A stretch of 64,000 nt of DNA from Hymenobacter setariae. GTDB taxonomy: Bacteria; Bacteroidota; Bacteroidia; Cytophagales; Hymenobacteraceae. Below the pieces are notes generated by a model that did not search any database, was not told the DNA's origin, and worked only from the letters and a program-made list of their open reading frames with translations. Below are positions 26,651 to 34,891 of this stretch, one piece after another. A program made the translations under genes and the position numbers. The stretch lies in assembly GCF_007713685.1 (NCBI RefSeq), contig NZ_VMRJ01000002.1, forward strand, positions 930,001 to 994,000, written 5' to 3'. Within the stretch, counting starts at the first letter, position 1, and every line of letters starts with the position of its first letter.

Positions 26651-27670
26651 ATGGCACAAAATCCCATTCTCTTGGTTGGTGGCTCGGGCACTGTTGGCCG
26701 CTGGGTAGCCCGTTTGCTACACGAGGCCCACCCCGAAATGCCCCTGCTGCTGGGCGGCCGCGACTTGGCCAAGGCGCAGGAAGCTGCGGCCGCGATACCC
26801 AGCGCCGAAGGCATAGCGCTCGACCTGGCTGCTGACGACCTAGGCCTGGGCCAGCGCCCGGTGAGCGCTGTAGTGGTTTTCTTTACCGACCACCGGCTGG
26901 CCGCGCTGCGGTTTGCCCAGGCCCGCAGGGTTCCGCACCTGAGCATTTCGGCGGGCATCTTCGAGATGGGCCCCGAGGTAGCTACCTACATGCATCAGCC
27001 GCAGGCGGCCCCCGTCGTCCTGGGTACGGAATGGCTGGTCGGCGCTACCACTATTCCCACGCTAGAGTTCGCCAAGGCGTTTGGCCGGGTCCACACCATT
27101 AAGATTGGCGCGCTGCTCGATGAGCAAGACGCGACGGGCCCAGCCGGCTACGTGGATTTTGAGCGCCAAACCAAGACCATGCCCGCGGCGCTTGTGCGGC
27201 GCGATGGCGCCTTTATCTGGCAGACAGGCGACGAGAATAAAACCTCGTTTCGCGCCGTAGACGGCACCGAGCAACCGGCTGACATATTCTCCTTCTACGA
27301 TGTGCTCGGCCTGGCCACGGCGACCGGCGCGCCGAACGTGCAGTTTCAGTTGGCGGTGGGCGTCAGCTCTACCCGCCGCCAGGGCGGGCCGATGTCCACG
27401 GAAATTCTCGTCGACCTTGCCGGGGAAGACCACGCAGGGCAGCCGCTGCGCACCAGGCACGCGGTGGTGCACCCGCAGGGACAAATGCCACTGACGGCCC
27501 TAGGCGTCGCTCTGCTATTGGAGCGGCTACTTGGCCTGGACGGCCAGCCCGCGGTTCCAGCGGGGCTGTACTTCCCGTACCAGCTTCTGGAGCCGAGTAC
27601 GTACCTAGCCCGCTTTCGGCAGATTGGCGGGCAGGTGCTAACGCTGGAGGTAGCGCCAGAGGCCCAATAG
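26651..27670 (+). CDS. Saccharopine-dehydrogenase-like NAD(P)-binding protein
   Basis: The protein has about 339 residues and a Rossmann start NPILLVGGSGTVGRWVARLL, followed by LLGGRDLAKAQEAAAA, the pattern of the saccharopine dehydrogenase NADP-binding family. The C-terminal part is less conserved. The ATG at 26651 leaves a leader of sensible length after the -7 box. It is presumably the target of the adjacent TetR protein. Its substrate is unknown. Confidence 0.82.
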   Translation: MAQNPILLVGGSGTVGRWVARLLHEAHPEMPLLLGGRDLAKAQEAAAAIPSAEGIALDLAADDLGLGQRPVSAVVVFFTDHRLAALRFAQARRVPHLSISAGIFEMGPEVATYMHQPQAAPVVLGTEWLVGATTIPTLEFAKAFGRVHTIKIGALLDEQDATGPAGYVDFERQTKTMPAALVRRDGAFIWQTGDENKTSFRAVDGTEQPADIFSFYDVLGLATATGAPNVQFQLAVGVSSTRRQGGPMSTEILVDLAGEDHAGQPLRTRHAVVHPQGQMPLTALGVALLLERLLGLDGQPAVPAGLYFPYQLLEPSTYLARFRQIGGQVLTLEVAPEAQ

Positions 27671-27710
27671 CCTCCTAGCGTTTACTGTACCCGGTAATAC
27701 TACCGCGGCA

Positions 27711-28040
27711 TTAGTGCGAAATCGTCTTGGAAAAGAGCTGCATAACGAGCACGCCAATGACAATAAGCGCAATGCCCGCTAGCGCCGGAAAATCAAGCTT
27801 TTGCTTGAGGAAAACGAAGCCGATAATCGTGACCAGCACAATGCCCACACCGCCCCAAATGGCGTATGCCACGCCCATCGGAATACTTTTGAGCGCAAAG
27901 CTGAAAAAGTAAAACCCCAGGCCGTAGCCCGCCACCGTGATGAGGCTGGGCACGAGCTTGGTGAACTGGTTGGAAGCAGCTAGGGCAGAAGTACCGATGA
28001 CCTCGCTGATGATGGCCAGAAAGAGGAATACGTAGGGCAT
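27711..28040 (-). CDS. Small multidrug resistance (SMR) family transporter
   Basis: The 109-residue protein has four membrane helices and the SMR signature: the essential glutamate in IISEVIGTSAL (Glu13, equivalent to Glu14 of EmrE), KSIPMGVAYAIWGGVGIV in helix 3, and FLKQKLDFPALAGI before helix 4. SMR proteins exchange protons for cationic drugs or guanidinium. Whether it works alone as a homodimer is not readable, but only one copy is present. The start at 28040 is the family start. Confidence 0.93.
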   Translation of the reverse strand: MPYVFLFLAIISEVIGTSALAASNQFTKLVPSLITVAGYGLGFYFFSFALKSIPMGVAYAIWGGVGIVLVTIIGFVFLKQKLDFPALAGIALIVIGVLVMQLFSKTISH

Positions 28041-28065
28041 GGGGTAGGGGAAGAAAATATAGGCT

Positions 28066-28163
28066 GTCATGCAGAGCGGAGCGAAGCATCTCGCGTGGTG
28101 CAGTAAACTCAGACGCCTAGGTTTACTACATCACGCGAGATGCTTCGCTCCGCCCTGCATGAC
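28066..28163. repeat. Long intergenic inverted repeat (REP/BIME-like)
   Basis: Arms of 32 bases with one or two mismatches (GTCATGCAGAGCGGAGCGAA ... and complement) lie between the 5' end of the SMR gene and the 3' end of the amylase gene. Confidence 0.88.
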
Positions 28164-28194
28164 CAACGTTAGTAGGCGCTTTCGGATGATAGTG

Positions 28195-29547
28195 TTAATC
28201 GCGGGTGCGCAGCACACGGTAGCCGTGAGCAGGCACGGTGCGAGCCTTGGCCTGGGCTAGCGTCAACTGCTCGCCGCTGAACACGTCGAATAAGCCTTTC
28301 TGCGGATTGACGAGCGTTTTCTGCCCCGGTAGCTCCAGCACCTCGGCCGTAGCGTTGATGAGCACGATTACTGCCGAGCCGCCTTTTTCGCGGATGAAGC
28401 CATAGAGCCCAGCCGGGCCACTGAGGCGCTGAAACTGACTAGTCGGGTCGCCGTTGCGCAGGGCAGGATGGCGCTTTTTGAGTTGGAAAAGCTTGGTGTA
28501 GAAATCCTGTAAGGGGAAATCCTGCCAGTCGATAGTATCGCGCTCAAAGAATTCCAGCCGTTTTTTCAGCGCAGCTTCTTGACCTGAGTAGAGGAGGGGC
28601 ATACCCGGCAGCAGCGCCGTGAGCACCGCGAAGGGCAGCGCCAGCGGACCTAGGCGCTCATACTCGGTGCCGTCCCAGGTGTTCACATCGTGGTTGCTGG
28701 TGAAGTGCATCAGGTACACGCTGGGCGGGTACTTTTCGCGCTCGGCAGCTAGGTAGGTATCAATCTCACCTAGGTCGGCTTTGCCTTCGGCGATATGGTC
28801 GAGTAAGTAGTGCAAGCGCAGGCCGAAGGTCATATTGAAGGCCCGCTCTAGTAACTGCGTTTCGGAGTTGAATTCCTCCCAGCTAAGGCCGCCCGAGGGG
28901 TACAGTTCATCCCACTCGGCCAGCATAAAGACCGGCTTGATGGCGTCGAGCGCGGGGCGGGCTTCGTCCCAAAAGTCAGTAGGTACTAAGCCGGCCACGT
29001 CGCAGCGGTAGCCGTCGATATCGGCTTCGCGCACCCAGTACGTGAGGGCGTCGGCCATGTAATGGCGCAACTCGCGGTTGGTGTAGTCGAAGGCGACTAC
29101 GTCGGTCCAGTCGGCCACCGGCGGCACTAACTCGCCATTGGCGTCGTGCTGGTACCAGTCGGGGTGCTCAGTAATGAGGGCATTGTCGCGACTAGTGTGA
29201 TTAGCTACCCAGTCGAGGATAACCTTCAGCCCTAAATCGTGGGCCGTTTTTACGAGGTGCTTGAGGTCGTCGAGCGTGCCGAATTCTGGGTTCACCCCGT
29301 AGTAGTCCTGCACTGCGTACGGTGACCCTAGGCTGCCCTTACGCCCCACCTGCCCGATGGGATGAATCGGCATCAGCCACACAATGACGACACCCATTTT
29401 GGCCAGGCGTGGCAGGTGCGCCTCGAAAGCCTGGAAAGTGCCCTCAGGCGTGTAGTTGCGCACATTTACTTCGTAAATCGTGGCGTTGGTGGCCCACTCG
29501 GGGTGGGCTACAGTGAAGCGGTGAGCGTGCGGGTGCGCGTCGGACAT
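28195..29547 (-). CDS. GH13 alpha-amylase family glycoside hydrolase
   Basis: The 450-residue cytoplasmic enzyme (no signal peptide) has all four GH13 regions: DWVANH (I), DGYRCDVAG with the nucleophile Asp (II), MLAEWDE with the acid/base Glu (III) and FTSNHD (IV). A small beta domain ends the protein (GFIREKGGSAVIVLIN). It probably acts on maltodextrin-type glucans. ATG 29547 (MSDAHPH) is chosen over 29577. The gene stands alone. Confidence 0.92.
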   Translation of the reverse strand: MSDAHPHAHRFTVAHPEWATNATIYEVNVRNYTPEGTFQAFEAHLPRLAKMGVVIVWLMPIHPIGQVGRKGSLGSPYAVQDYYGVNPEFGTLDDLKHLVKTAHDLGLKVILDWVANHTSRDNALITEHPDWYQHDANGELVPPVADWTDVVAFDYTNRELRHYMADALTYWVREADIDGYRCDVAGLVPTDFWDEARPALDAIKPVFMLAEWDELYPSGGLSWEEFNSETQLLERAFNMTFGLRLHYLLDHIAEGKADLGEIDTYLAAEREKYPPSVYLMHFTSNHDVNTWDGTEYERLGPLALPFAVLTALLPGMPLLYSGQEAALKKRLEFFERDTIDWQDFPLQDFYTKLFQLKKRHPALRNGDPTSQFQRLSGPAGLYGFIREKGGSAVIVLINATAEVLELPGQKTLVNPQKGLFDVFSGEQLTLAQAKARTVPAHGYRVLRTRD

Positions 29548-29651
29548 AAGCAAAGGCGCAGGTAGCAAAGAACCCACGCAAAAAGTAAAGTAGAGCTTGC
29601 TATACGCGGGGAAGGAGCTCTGCGCTACATAATGAGTCCCGCCTCGCTAAG

Positions 29652-30194
29652 CTAGCTTAAGGGAGGTATGGGCGTAACGGCTTCGTACCATACGCAGCGT
29701 GTGCCCCCTTCCACAAACTCATTGCCGGGCTGCAAACCTATTTTCTCTAAAATGCGGCGCGAGCCCGCGTTGTTAGCATCTGCATAAGCACAGATGCGGG
29801 GCAGCTTTAAGTTTTCGAATCCGTGCTTCAGCCAAGCTAGCGCGGCCTCGTAGCCATAGCCCTGCCCCCAGTAGCGCGGAATAAACCGATACCCTAGGTC
29901 GTAAAAATCACGTTGGCCGTTGACTTGGTCAGTCACCAGCTTCAGGCCCGCCCAGCCCATAAATTCGCCGGTGCTGCGCAGTAACACCGCCCAGCGCCCG
30001 ATGCCGTTGGCCACGTACTGCGCCTGAATGAAGCGGATGGTCGCCTCGCTGTCGGCTAGGCTGGCCGGGCGCGGGCCACCGATGCCGCCTAGGTAGCGGT
30101 GCACGGCCGGGTCAGTGTCAAGCTCGAACATTCCGGCCGCATCGCCTAGGTGTAGCGGACGCAGGAGCAGGCGCTCCGTGGTAAAATCTTGCAT
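29652..30194 (-). CDS. GNAT N-acetyltransferase, RimJ/RimL type
   Basis: The 180-residue protein begins MQDFTTERLLLRPLHLGDA and holds the acetyl-CoA site in YRFIPRYWGQGYGYEAA and the late motif DANNAGSRRILEKIGLQ. This is the RimJ/RimL/YoaA-like branch, which acetylates protein N-termini or small amines. The start at 30194 is the family's. Confidence 0.9.
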   Translation of the reverse strand: MQDFTTERLLLRPLHLGDAAGMFELDTDPAVHRYLGGIGGPRPASLADSEATIRFIQAQYVANGIGRWAVLLRSTGEFMGWAGLKLVTDQVNGQRDFYDLGYRFIPRYWGQGYGYEAALAWLKHGFENLKLPRICAYADANNAGSRRILEKIGLQPGNEFVEGGTRCVWYEAVTPIPPLS

Positions 30195-30290
30195 AAGCCG
30201 GGTTTTAAGGATAGGCGACGCGGCAAAATAGCACGGCCCCACCCACTGCGCGCCAGCTTTTTGCGTAAGCAGCCTGCTTACCTGTTTTAT

Positions 30291-30938
30291 ATGCCCGTCA
30301 CGCAGTTGCCACTCGCTTCTTCTAATTCACCGTCGGTTCGCCCGCGTAGTTTGTGGCCGCCTGCCGCAGTAGCCTGGGGGTTATTTGGCTCGATGGCAGC
30401 GTTGGTACTCGGCCGCGGCAGTGCGCCGTTTGATGCGCCGGTGCTGCTGGCGCTGCACCGCCACGCCACCCCGGTGCTCGACCGGGTGACCGTGTTTTTT
30501 ACCATCGTAGGCAATACCGGCCCAATGATAGCGGCTGGCGTGCTCACTACCGCCGCGCTGGCCTACGCCGGCCGTCGGCGCGATGCCTGGCTGTTTGCGC
30601 TAGGCGTGGGTGGCTCGATGCTGCTCACGCAGGTTATCAAGCGCCTAGCCACGCGCTCCCGGCCCGATTTATGGCCCAGCCTGCGGCCCGAGCACACGTT
30701 CAGCTTCCCCAGTGGCCATGCCATGGATACGGCGGCGCTGGCGGCGGCGCTGTTCTTCATCACGCCGCCTCACCGGCGCGGGTGGTGGGTGCTGGCTCCG
30801 CTCTTTGCGTTGAGCGTAGGCTGGGCGCGCATGTACCTAGGCGTGCATTTTCCTTCTGATGTATTGGCCGGCTGGAGCAGCGCGGTGGGCTGGGTGCTGC
30901 TAATACAATTACTTGCTTCGAGGACTGCCGGCCGATAG
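30291..30938 (+). CDS. PAP2 family membrane phosphatase
   Basis: The product is about 215 residues with five or six membrane segments and the three PAP2 motifs: KRLATRSRP, FPSGHAMD and ARMYLGVHFPSD, the last carrying the catalytic histidine. Such enzymes dephosphorylate undecaprenyl diphosphate or phosphatidic/phosphatidylglycerol phosphate. The start at 30291 (MPVTQLPL) is preferred to 30189, which would overlap the GNAT start on the other strand. Confidence 0.9.
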   Translation: MPVTQLPLASSNSPSVRPRSLWPPAAVAWGLFGSMAALVLGRGSAPFDAPVLLALHRHATPVLDRVTVFFTIVGNTGPMIAAGVLTTAALAYAGRRRDAWLFALGVGGSMLLTQVIKRLATRSRPDLWPSLRPEHTFSFPSGHAMDTAALAAALFFITPPHRRGWWVLAPLFALSVGWARMYLGVHFPSDVLAGWSSAVGWVLLIQLLASRTAGR

Positions 30939-30960
30939 CTAAAAGTCTGCTATAATCAAA

Positions 30961-31055
30961 AACCGTCTGTCATGCTGAGCTCCGCGAAGCATCTCTACCA
31001 CAACGTTGAGTGAAGCGATGAAGATGCCTCGCGGAGCTCAGCATGACAGACGGTT
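30961..31055. repeat. Long intergenic inverted repeat (REP/BIME-like)
   Basis: Arms of 34 bases with one mismatch (AACCGTCTGTCATGCTGAGC ... and complement), 27 bases apart, sit between convergent genes and end in a T run on the plus strand, so the repeat may also terminate transcription. Confidence 0.88.
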
Positions 31056-31080
31056 TTTGTTTGGTTGCTTTAACGAAAAG

Positions 31081-32142
31081 CTAGAGCTGTACCCCAAACT
31101 TCGCGCCCACAGTTTCCAAATCCTTCACTACCGCATCGAGCAGAGGCAAGCCATCTAGGAGCCGGTGCGCCGCCATTTCACGCTCAGGGTCGCCGGGGAT
31201 GAGGACGCGCTGGCCTTCTACAGCTTTGGCTTCGCGGAAAGTTTTTATCCAGTTGTCCATGTGGCTTTTAAACTCATCGGCGGGGCGGAAAGCATCGACG
31301 CGCATCGCCCCAAAGAAGTGACCTAGGCCCTGGCCCACGGGGTTGGCCGAAGGCTGCAAGAAAGCCACGAACGGCGGTACCCACGGCCCATAATTGGCGC
31401 CGCTGAGCACGGCCGAAAAGATGTCGACTACAGCGCCAAGACCGTAGCCTTTGTGCGAGCCGGTGGCACCACCTAGGGGCTGCAAGGCGCCGCCATTTTT
31501 CACGGCGTTGGCGTCGGTGCTGGGGCGGCCTTCAGCATCCTGCGCCCAGCCTTCGGGGATGGGCAAGTTCTTGCGCTGCGCTATCTCAAGCTTACCATTG
31601 GCGGCGGTAGTGGTAGCCATGTCGAGCACAAAATCGGGCTGCTCGCCGGCGGGCACGGCCACCGCAATGGGGTTGGTGCCTAGGAGCCGTTCGAGCGAAT
31701 AGGTGGGTGCCACCAGCGGCGAGGCGTTGGTCATAGCCACTCCTATCATGTCTTGCGCTAGGGCTAGCATGGCGTGGTAGCCTGCGATGCCGAAGTGATT
31801 GGAGTTCTTCACCGACACCCAGCCGGTACCCACTTGCTCGGCCTTGTGCATGGCCACGCGCATGGCCTTGGGGCCCACCACGAGGCCTAGGCCACCATCG
31901 CCATCGACCACGGCCGTGCTGGGCGTTTCGTAAGTGACGCCCACCCTGGGGGTCGTGTTGATGCGGCCCGCCTCCCAGAGGCGCACGTAGCCCGAAAGCC
32001 GCGCCACGCCGTGCGAATCGACGCCCCGCAAATCGGCTGAAAGCAGGGTTTCAGTGGCTAGCGTGGCATCATCGGGCGGGCAGCCGATGCTCAGAAATAC
32101 TTGCTCGGCGAAGGTGAAAAGCTGTTGATAAGAGAACTTCAT
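31081..32142 (-). CDS. Malate/L-lactate dehydrogenase family (Ldh2/YlbC) oxidoreductase
   Basis: The 353-residue protein has the Ldh_2 family pattern: LSADLRGVDSHGVARLSGYV, the histidine region VKNSNHFGIAGYHAML, MTNASPLVAPTYS, GTNPIAVAVP and GATGSHKGYGLG. Members use NAD(P) in a fold unlike Rossmann enzymes and reduce 2-oxoacids such as 2,3-diketo-gulonate, malate or ureidoglycolate. The substrate here is unknown. Confidence 0.92.
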   Translation of the reverse strand: MKFSYQQLFTFAEQVFLSIGCPPDDATLATETLLSADLRGVDSHGVARLSGYVRLWEAGRINTTPRVGVTYETPSTAVVDGDGGLGLVVGPKAMRVAMHKAEQVGTGWVSVKNSNHFGIAGYHAMLALAQDMIGVAMTNASPLVAPTYSLERLLGTNPIAVAVPAGEQPDFVLDMATTTAANGKLEIAQRKNLPIPEGWAQDAEGRPSTDANAVKNGGALQPLGGATGSHKGYGLGAVVDIFSAVLSGANYGPWVPPFVAFLQPSANPVGQGLGHFFGAMRVDAFRPADEFKSHMDNWIKTFREAKAVEGQRVLIPGDPEREMAAHRLLDGLPLLDAVVKDLETVGAKFGVQL

Positions 32143-32285
32143 GGCAGGAACAAGCTGCCCATTGGCGCGCTATGTCGCAGCGCTAGGGCAAGATTGATGG
32201 AATACAAACCTACTGGCCCTTTGTAAAAGACGTTAGCGGCCAAGTAGTTTTATGTAAAATTTATGGCCTGTAAATCAGTATTTTA

Positions 32286-32338
32286 TACATTTTCAACGTA
32301 AATATTAGTTATAAACTAATATTTACGTTGAAAATGTA
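32286..32338. promoter_or_regulatory. 25-base perfect palindrome upstream of blaI (candidate operator)
   Basis: Two 25-base arms match perfectly around a 3-base loop. The arms begin TACATTTTC and end in TGTA, the outer half-sites expected for BlaI/MecI operators, with an inner ACTAATATTTACG. It is 28 bases before the blaI start. No matching copy exists before the second M56 gene. Confidence 0.78.
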
Positions 32339-32365
32339 CGTACTTCGTTTTGTCAAGCAAATCAA

Positions 32366-32785
32366 ATGCTTATGTCTACTCCCTTTCCTGAGCTCACCCG
32401 TGCCGAAGAGCAAGTGATGCAGATACTCTGGCGGCGCGGCCCCAGCGCCGTGAAGGACGTGCTGGCCGACCTGCCCGCGCCCCAGCCAGCGCTTACTACC
32501 GTGAGCACTATCGTGCGAATACTAGAGCAAAAGGGCTTCGTCGGCTACGAGCCGGTGGGGCGCGGCTACCGCTACCACGCCCTGGTGGCGCAGGACGAAT
32601 ATCGCCGTTTTTCCCTACGCAAGCTGCTGCGCGGCTACTTCGGCGGCTCGTTTACACAACTGGTTTCCTTTTTCGCCCAAGACGAAAACCTCGACGCCGC
32701 CCAGCTCGACGCCCTGCTGCGCCAGGCCCAAGCCGATGCCCCGCCCACCTCGCCAACTATCCCCGACAACGACCCACAGTCATGA
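32366..32785 (+). CDS. BlaI/MecI/CopY family repressor
   Basis: The 139-residue winged-helix repressor shows LTRAEEQVMQILWRRGPSAVKDV, TTVSTIVRILEQKGFV, and GYRYHALVAQDEYRR, with a C-terminal dimerisation helix pair (LRKLLRGYFGGSFTQLVSFF). In this family a partner M56 protease cleaves the repressor on sensing cell-wall damage. The stop overlaps the M56 start as ATGA, so the two are translationally coupled. A second ATG at 32372 is also possible. Confidence 0.93.
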   Translation: MLMSTPFPELTRAEEQVMQILWRRGPSAVKDVLADLPAPQPALTTVSTIVRILEQKGFVGYEPVGRGYRYHALVAQDEYRRFSLRKLLRGYFGGSFTQLVSFFAQDENLDAAQLDALLRQAQADAPPTSPTIPDNDPQS

Positions 32786-34236
32786 GCGCGCCCTTCCTCC
32801 TGACTTGGCTGGCGGGTACGCTGCCGCCCCTAGGTATCCTATGGCTAGTGTACCGGCTGGCGCTGCGCGGCGAGCGCTGCTTCGGCTACAACCGCGCGTT
32901 CTTACTCCTAACCCCGGCGCTAGCAGTCACGCTGCCTCTGCTGCCGCGCCCCGCCCTGCCGCTGTGGCTCAACAGCTCCGCCATGGCCGTAGCCACCAAC
33001 AAACCTGGAGTAGCGGCGGTGCTGCTGCCAGTGGTGCAGGCTGAGCCAGTAGCGGCTCCTGCTGCCGCCGGGTGGTCAGCGTGGGAGTGGCTTGGGGCTA
33101 TCTACCTAGCTGGGGTAGTCCTAGGACTCGGGCGATTAGCCTGGCAGGTGGGGCGCCTGTGGTGGCTGGCCCGCCGCCTGCCCCGCGAGGTACGACCCGG
33201 CTACGTGCTGGCCTACACCGGAGGGCGGCTGCCGGCTAGCTCGTTTGGCCGGGTCGTTTTCTGGGATGAAACGGCCAGCTTGCCTCCTGCCGAAGCCGCT
33301 GCGGTGCTCACCCACGAGCTGGCCCACGTGCAGCAGCGTCACACCACCGATGTACTATGGCTCGAAGCATGGCGGGCCCTGCTCTGGCCCAATCCTTTTG
33401 TGCACTTGCTACTGCCGGCCCTGCGCCTCACTCACGAACTGCTGGCCGATGCCGCAGCCGCCAGCAGTGCGGCCCAGCCGGCTACCTACCCCACACTACT
33501 GGCGCGGCTAGCGGCCCAGCGGCTCAGTGGCCCGGCGTATTCTCCGTTGCTTCAACCCTTCACATTTTCCTTCACCCTCACCCGCATTGCCATGTTGCAA
33601 AATCAGAATCCCGTGCGCCGCTGGAAGCAGTGGCTCGTGTTGCCCGCCCTAAGTGGGTTGTTCTTTCTCGGTAGCCATGTGGCGCTTGCGCAGGGTGGAC
33701 CAGTGCCTAGCGCAGCGCAGCAAAAAGCGAACAAAGAGGAGCTTCAGCGTAAGGTGCGCGCAGCACTATATGAAGACTCATTGCGCACAGGCGGCAAGTT
33801 TGAACCAGGCACTGTGCAGCAGGTTAACATCAAGTACATGGATAAGCCGGGAGAGGAGGTAGTTACCATTACCCGGATACCCGCCCCGCGCCCACTTCCT
33901 CCTGAGTTCAGCAAAAGCGGCGCAAAAGTGTATGCCTTCGTCGAGCAAATGCCAGAGCTGCCTGATGGAGGTGGGCAGCAGGCTATCTTAGAGGCTATAC
34001 AGAAGAACTTTGAATACCCTGCTGAGACCACAAGCGAGGGGAGGGTGTTCATTAAGTTTACAGTGGACAGTGATGGTATAGTGGAAGATGCTAGCGTGGT
34101 AAAAGGGCTAGATGCTGTCGTTGATAAGGCGGCGATAATAGCTGTGCAAAAGCTTCCGCGCTTCACGCCTGGCAAGCAGGATGGACAAAACGTTGCGGTA
34201 TCCTTTACCGTGCCTATAAAGGTGGTCAAGCGCTAG
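32782..34236 (+). CDS. M56 (BlaR1-like) metallopeptidase with C-terminal TonB domain
   Basis: The 484-residue protein has N-terminal membrane helices (LLTWLAGTLPPLGILWLVY), a cytoplasmic-side gluzincin site HELAHVQQRH near residue 183 (HExxH), another membrane helix before the second half (WLVLPALSGLFFLGSHVAL), and a periplasmic TonB-like C-terminal domain (GRVFIKFTVDSDGIVEDA, then AVSFTVPI). This fusion is typical of Bacteroidota and replaces the penicillin-sensor domain of BlaR1. It likely senses an envelope cue and inactivates BlaI. Confidence 0.92.
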   Translation: MSAPFLLTWLAGTLPPLGILWLVYRLALRGERCFGYNRAFLLLTPALAVTLPLLPRPALPLWLNSSAMAVATNKPGVAAVLLPVVQAEPVAAPAAAGWSAWEWLGAIYLAGVVLGLGRLAWQVGRLWWLARRLPREVRPGYVLAYTGGRLPASSFGRVVFWDETASLPPAEAAAVLTHELAHVQQRHTTDVLWLEAWRALLWPNPFVHLLLPALRLTHELLADAAAASSAAQPATYPTLLARLAAQRLSGPAYSPLLQPFTFSFTLTRIAMLQNQNPVRRWKQWLVLPALSGLFFLGSHVALAQGGPVPSAAQQKANKEELQRKVRAALYEDSLRTGGKFEPGTVQQVNIKYMDKPGEEVVTITRIPAPRPLPPEFSKSGAKVYAFVEQMPELPDGGGQQAILEAIQKNFEYPAETTSEGRVFIKFTVDSDGIVEDASVVKGLDAVVDKAAIIAVQKLPRFTPGKQDGQNVAVSFTVPIKVVKR

Positions 34237-34276
34237 GTAATCAACGATAATACTATAATTCAAAGCGGCATCAGCT

Positions 34277-34465
34277 ATGAAAACGCCTCGCTTGCAAATA
34301 GCCTTCTACCTGTTTCTCACCGGGCTGCTGCTCGCGGTGGCCGCCCTGCGCTTCGGTCACCACATTACCAAGAGTAGCTTCTGGCTGTGCTATGGCGTGG
34401 CGCTAGCACTTGGGATAATAGTGCGCTGCCTACCTAGGAAGCCTTTAACCGAGAAGGATTTTTAA
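34277..34465 (+). CDS. Small two-helix membrane protein
   Basis: The 62-residue product has two predicted membrane helices (IAFYLFLTGLLLAVAALRF and FWLCYGVALALGIIVRCL) joined by a short loop, with basic ends. It follows the M56 gene by 40 bases and is followed by a terminator, so it probably belongs to the blaI operon. I recognise no family. Its codon use matches that of its neighbours. Confidence 0.65.
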   Translation: MKTPRLQIAFYLFLTGLLLAVAALRFGHHITKSSFWLCYGVALALGIIVRCLPRKPLTEKDF

Positions 34466-34483
34466 AAGCAGCTTTTAAGAAAG

Positions 34484-34516
34484 AGAGGCAGTGCAAACTG
34501 TTGCACCGCCTCTTTT
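34484..34516 (+). terminator. Terminator of the blaI-M56 operon
   Basis: A 13-base stem with one mismatch (AGAGGCAGTGCAA against TTGCACCGCCTCT), a 4-base loop and TTTT follow the small membrane gene. The sequence from 34517 to 34719 shows nothing else I can support. Confidence 0.75.
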
Positions 34517-34719
34517 GCTGGCTGTTAGTGCATCAAAAAGTAAATGCGAGTAGCGTTGCTAGGAGCTTCATTCCACTGCTTCCTCAGCCGATAAGCCATT
34601 TTAAACGCAGTTACGAGCAAGCATAAATGCCCGAAAGTGGCTCCTGGCAAAACCCTGCCCGGTAGTAAAGTATTTGCCAGCAAATTTCACAAATGCCCTA
34701 GGTGCTTACCTCCAGGAGG

Positions 34720-34889
34720 ATGCTAGAACAAAAGGGCTTCGTGGGCTATGAGCCTACCGCTACCACGCCTTAGTGGCACAGGACGACTACCGCCGCTTTG
34801 CGCTGCACAAGCTACTGGGCGGCTATCTCGGCAGCTCGTTTACGCAGCCCGCACTCGCTGGCAAAGCCACCTTCAAAGCCGACCCGTAA
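34720..34889 (+). pseudogene. Decayed blaI remnant
   Basis: The stretch aligns with codons for LEQKGFVGYEP onward of the intact blaI at 32366, with roughly 80 percent base identity by eye. The N-terminal DNA-binding part is gone and 13 bases are missing after GYEP, which breaks the frame; the rest (YRYHALVAQDDYRRF-like) would end at a TAA at 34887. The stop is two bases before the ATG of the second M56 gene, keeping the ancestral spacing. Confidence 0.85.
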
Positions 34890-34891
34890 CT

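Noticed and set aside
28066..28163. Guanidine or other riboswitch before the SMR gene
   Set aside because: The structured sequence upstream of the SMR start is a simple long hairpin of the genome's repeat family, without the conserved ykkC-type motifs.
34748..34891. Longer start of the second M56 protein
   Set aside because: The extension translates the frameshifted blaI remnant out of frame. The ATG at 34892 aligns with the first M56 protein.
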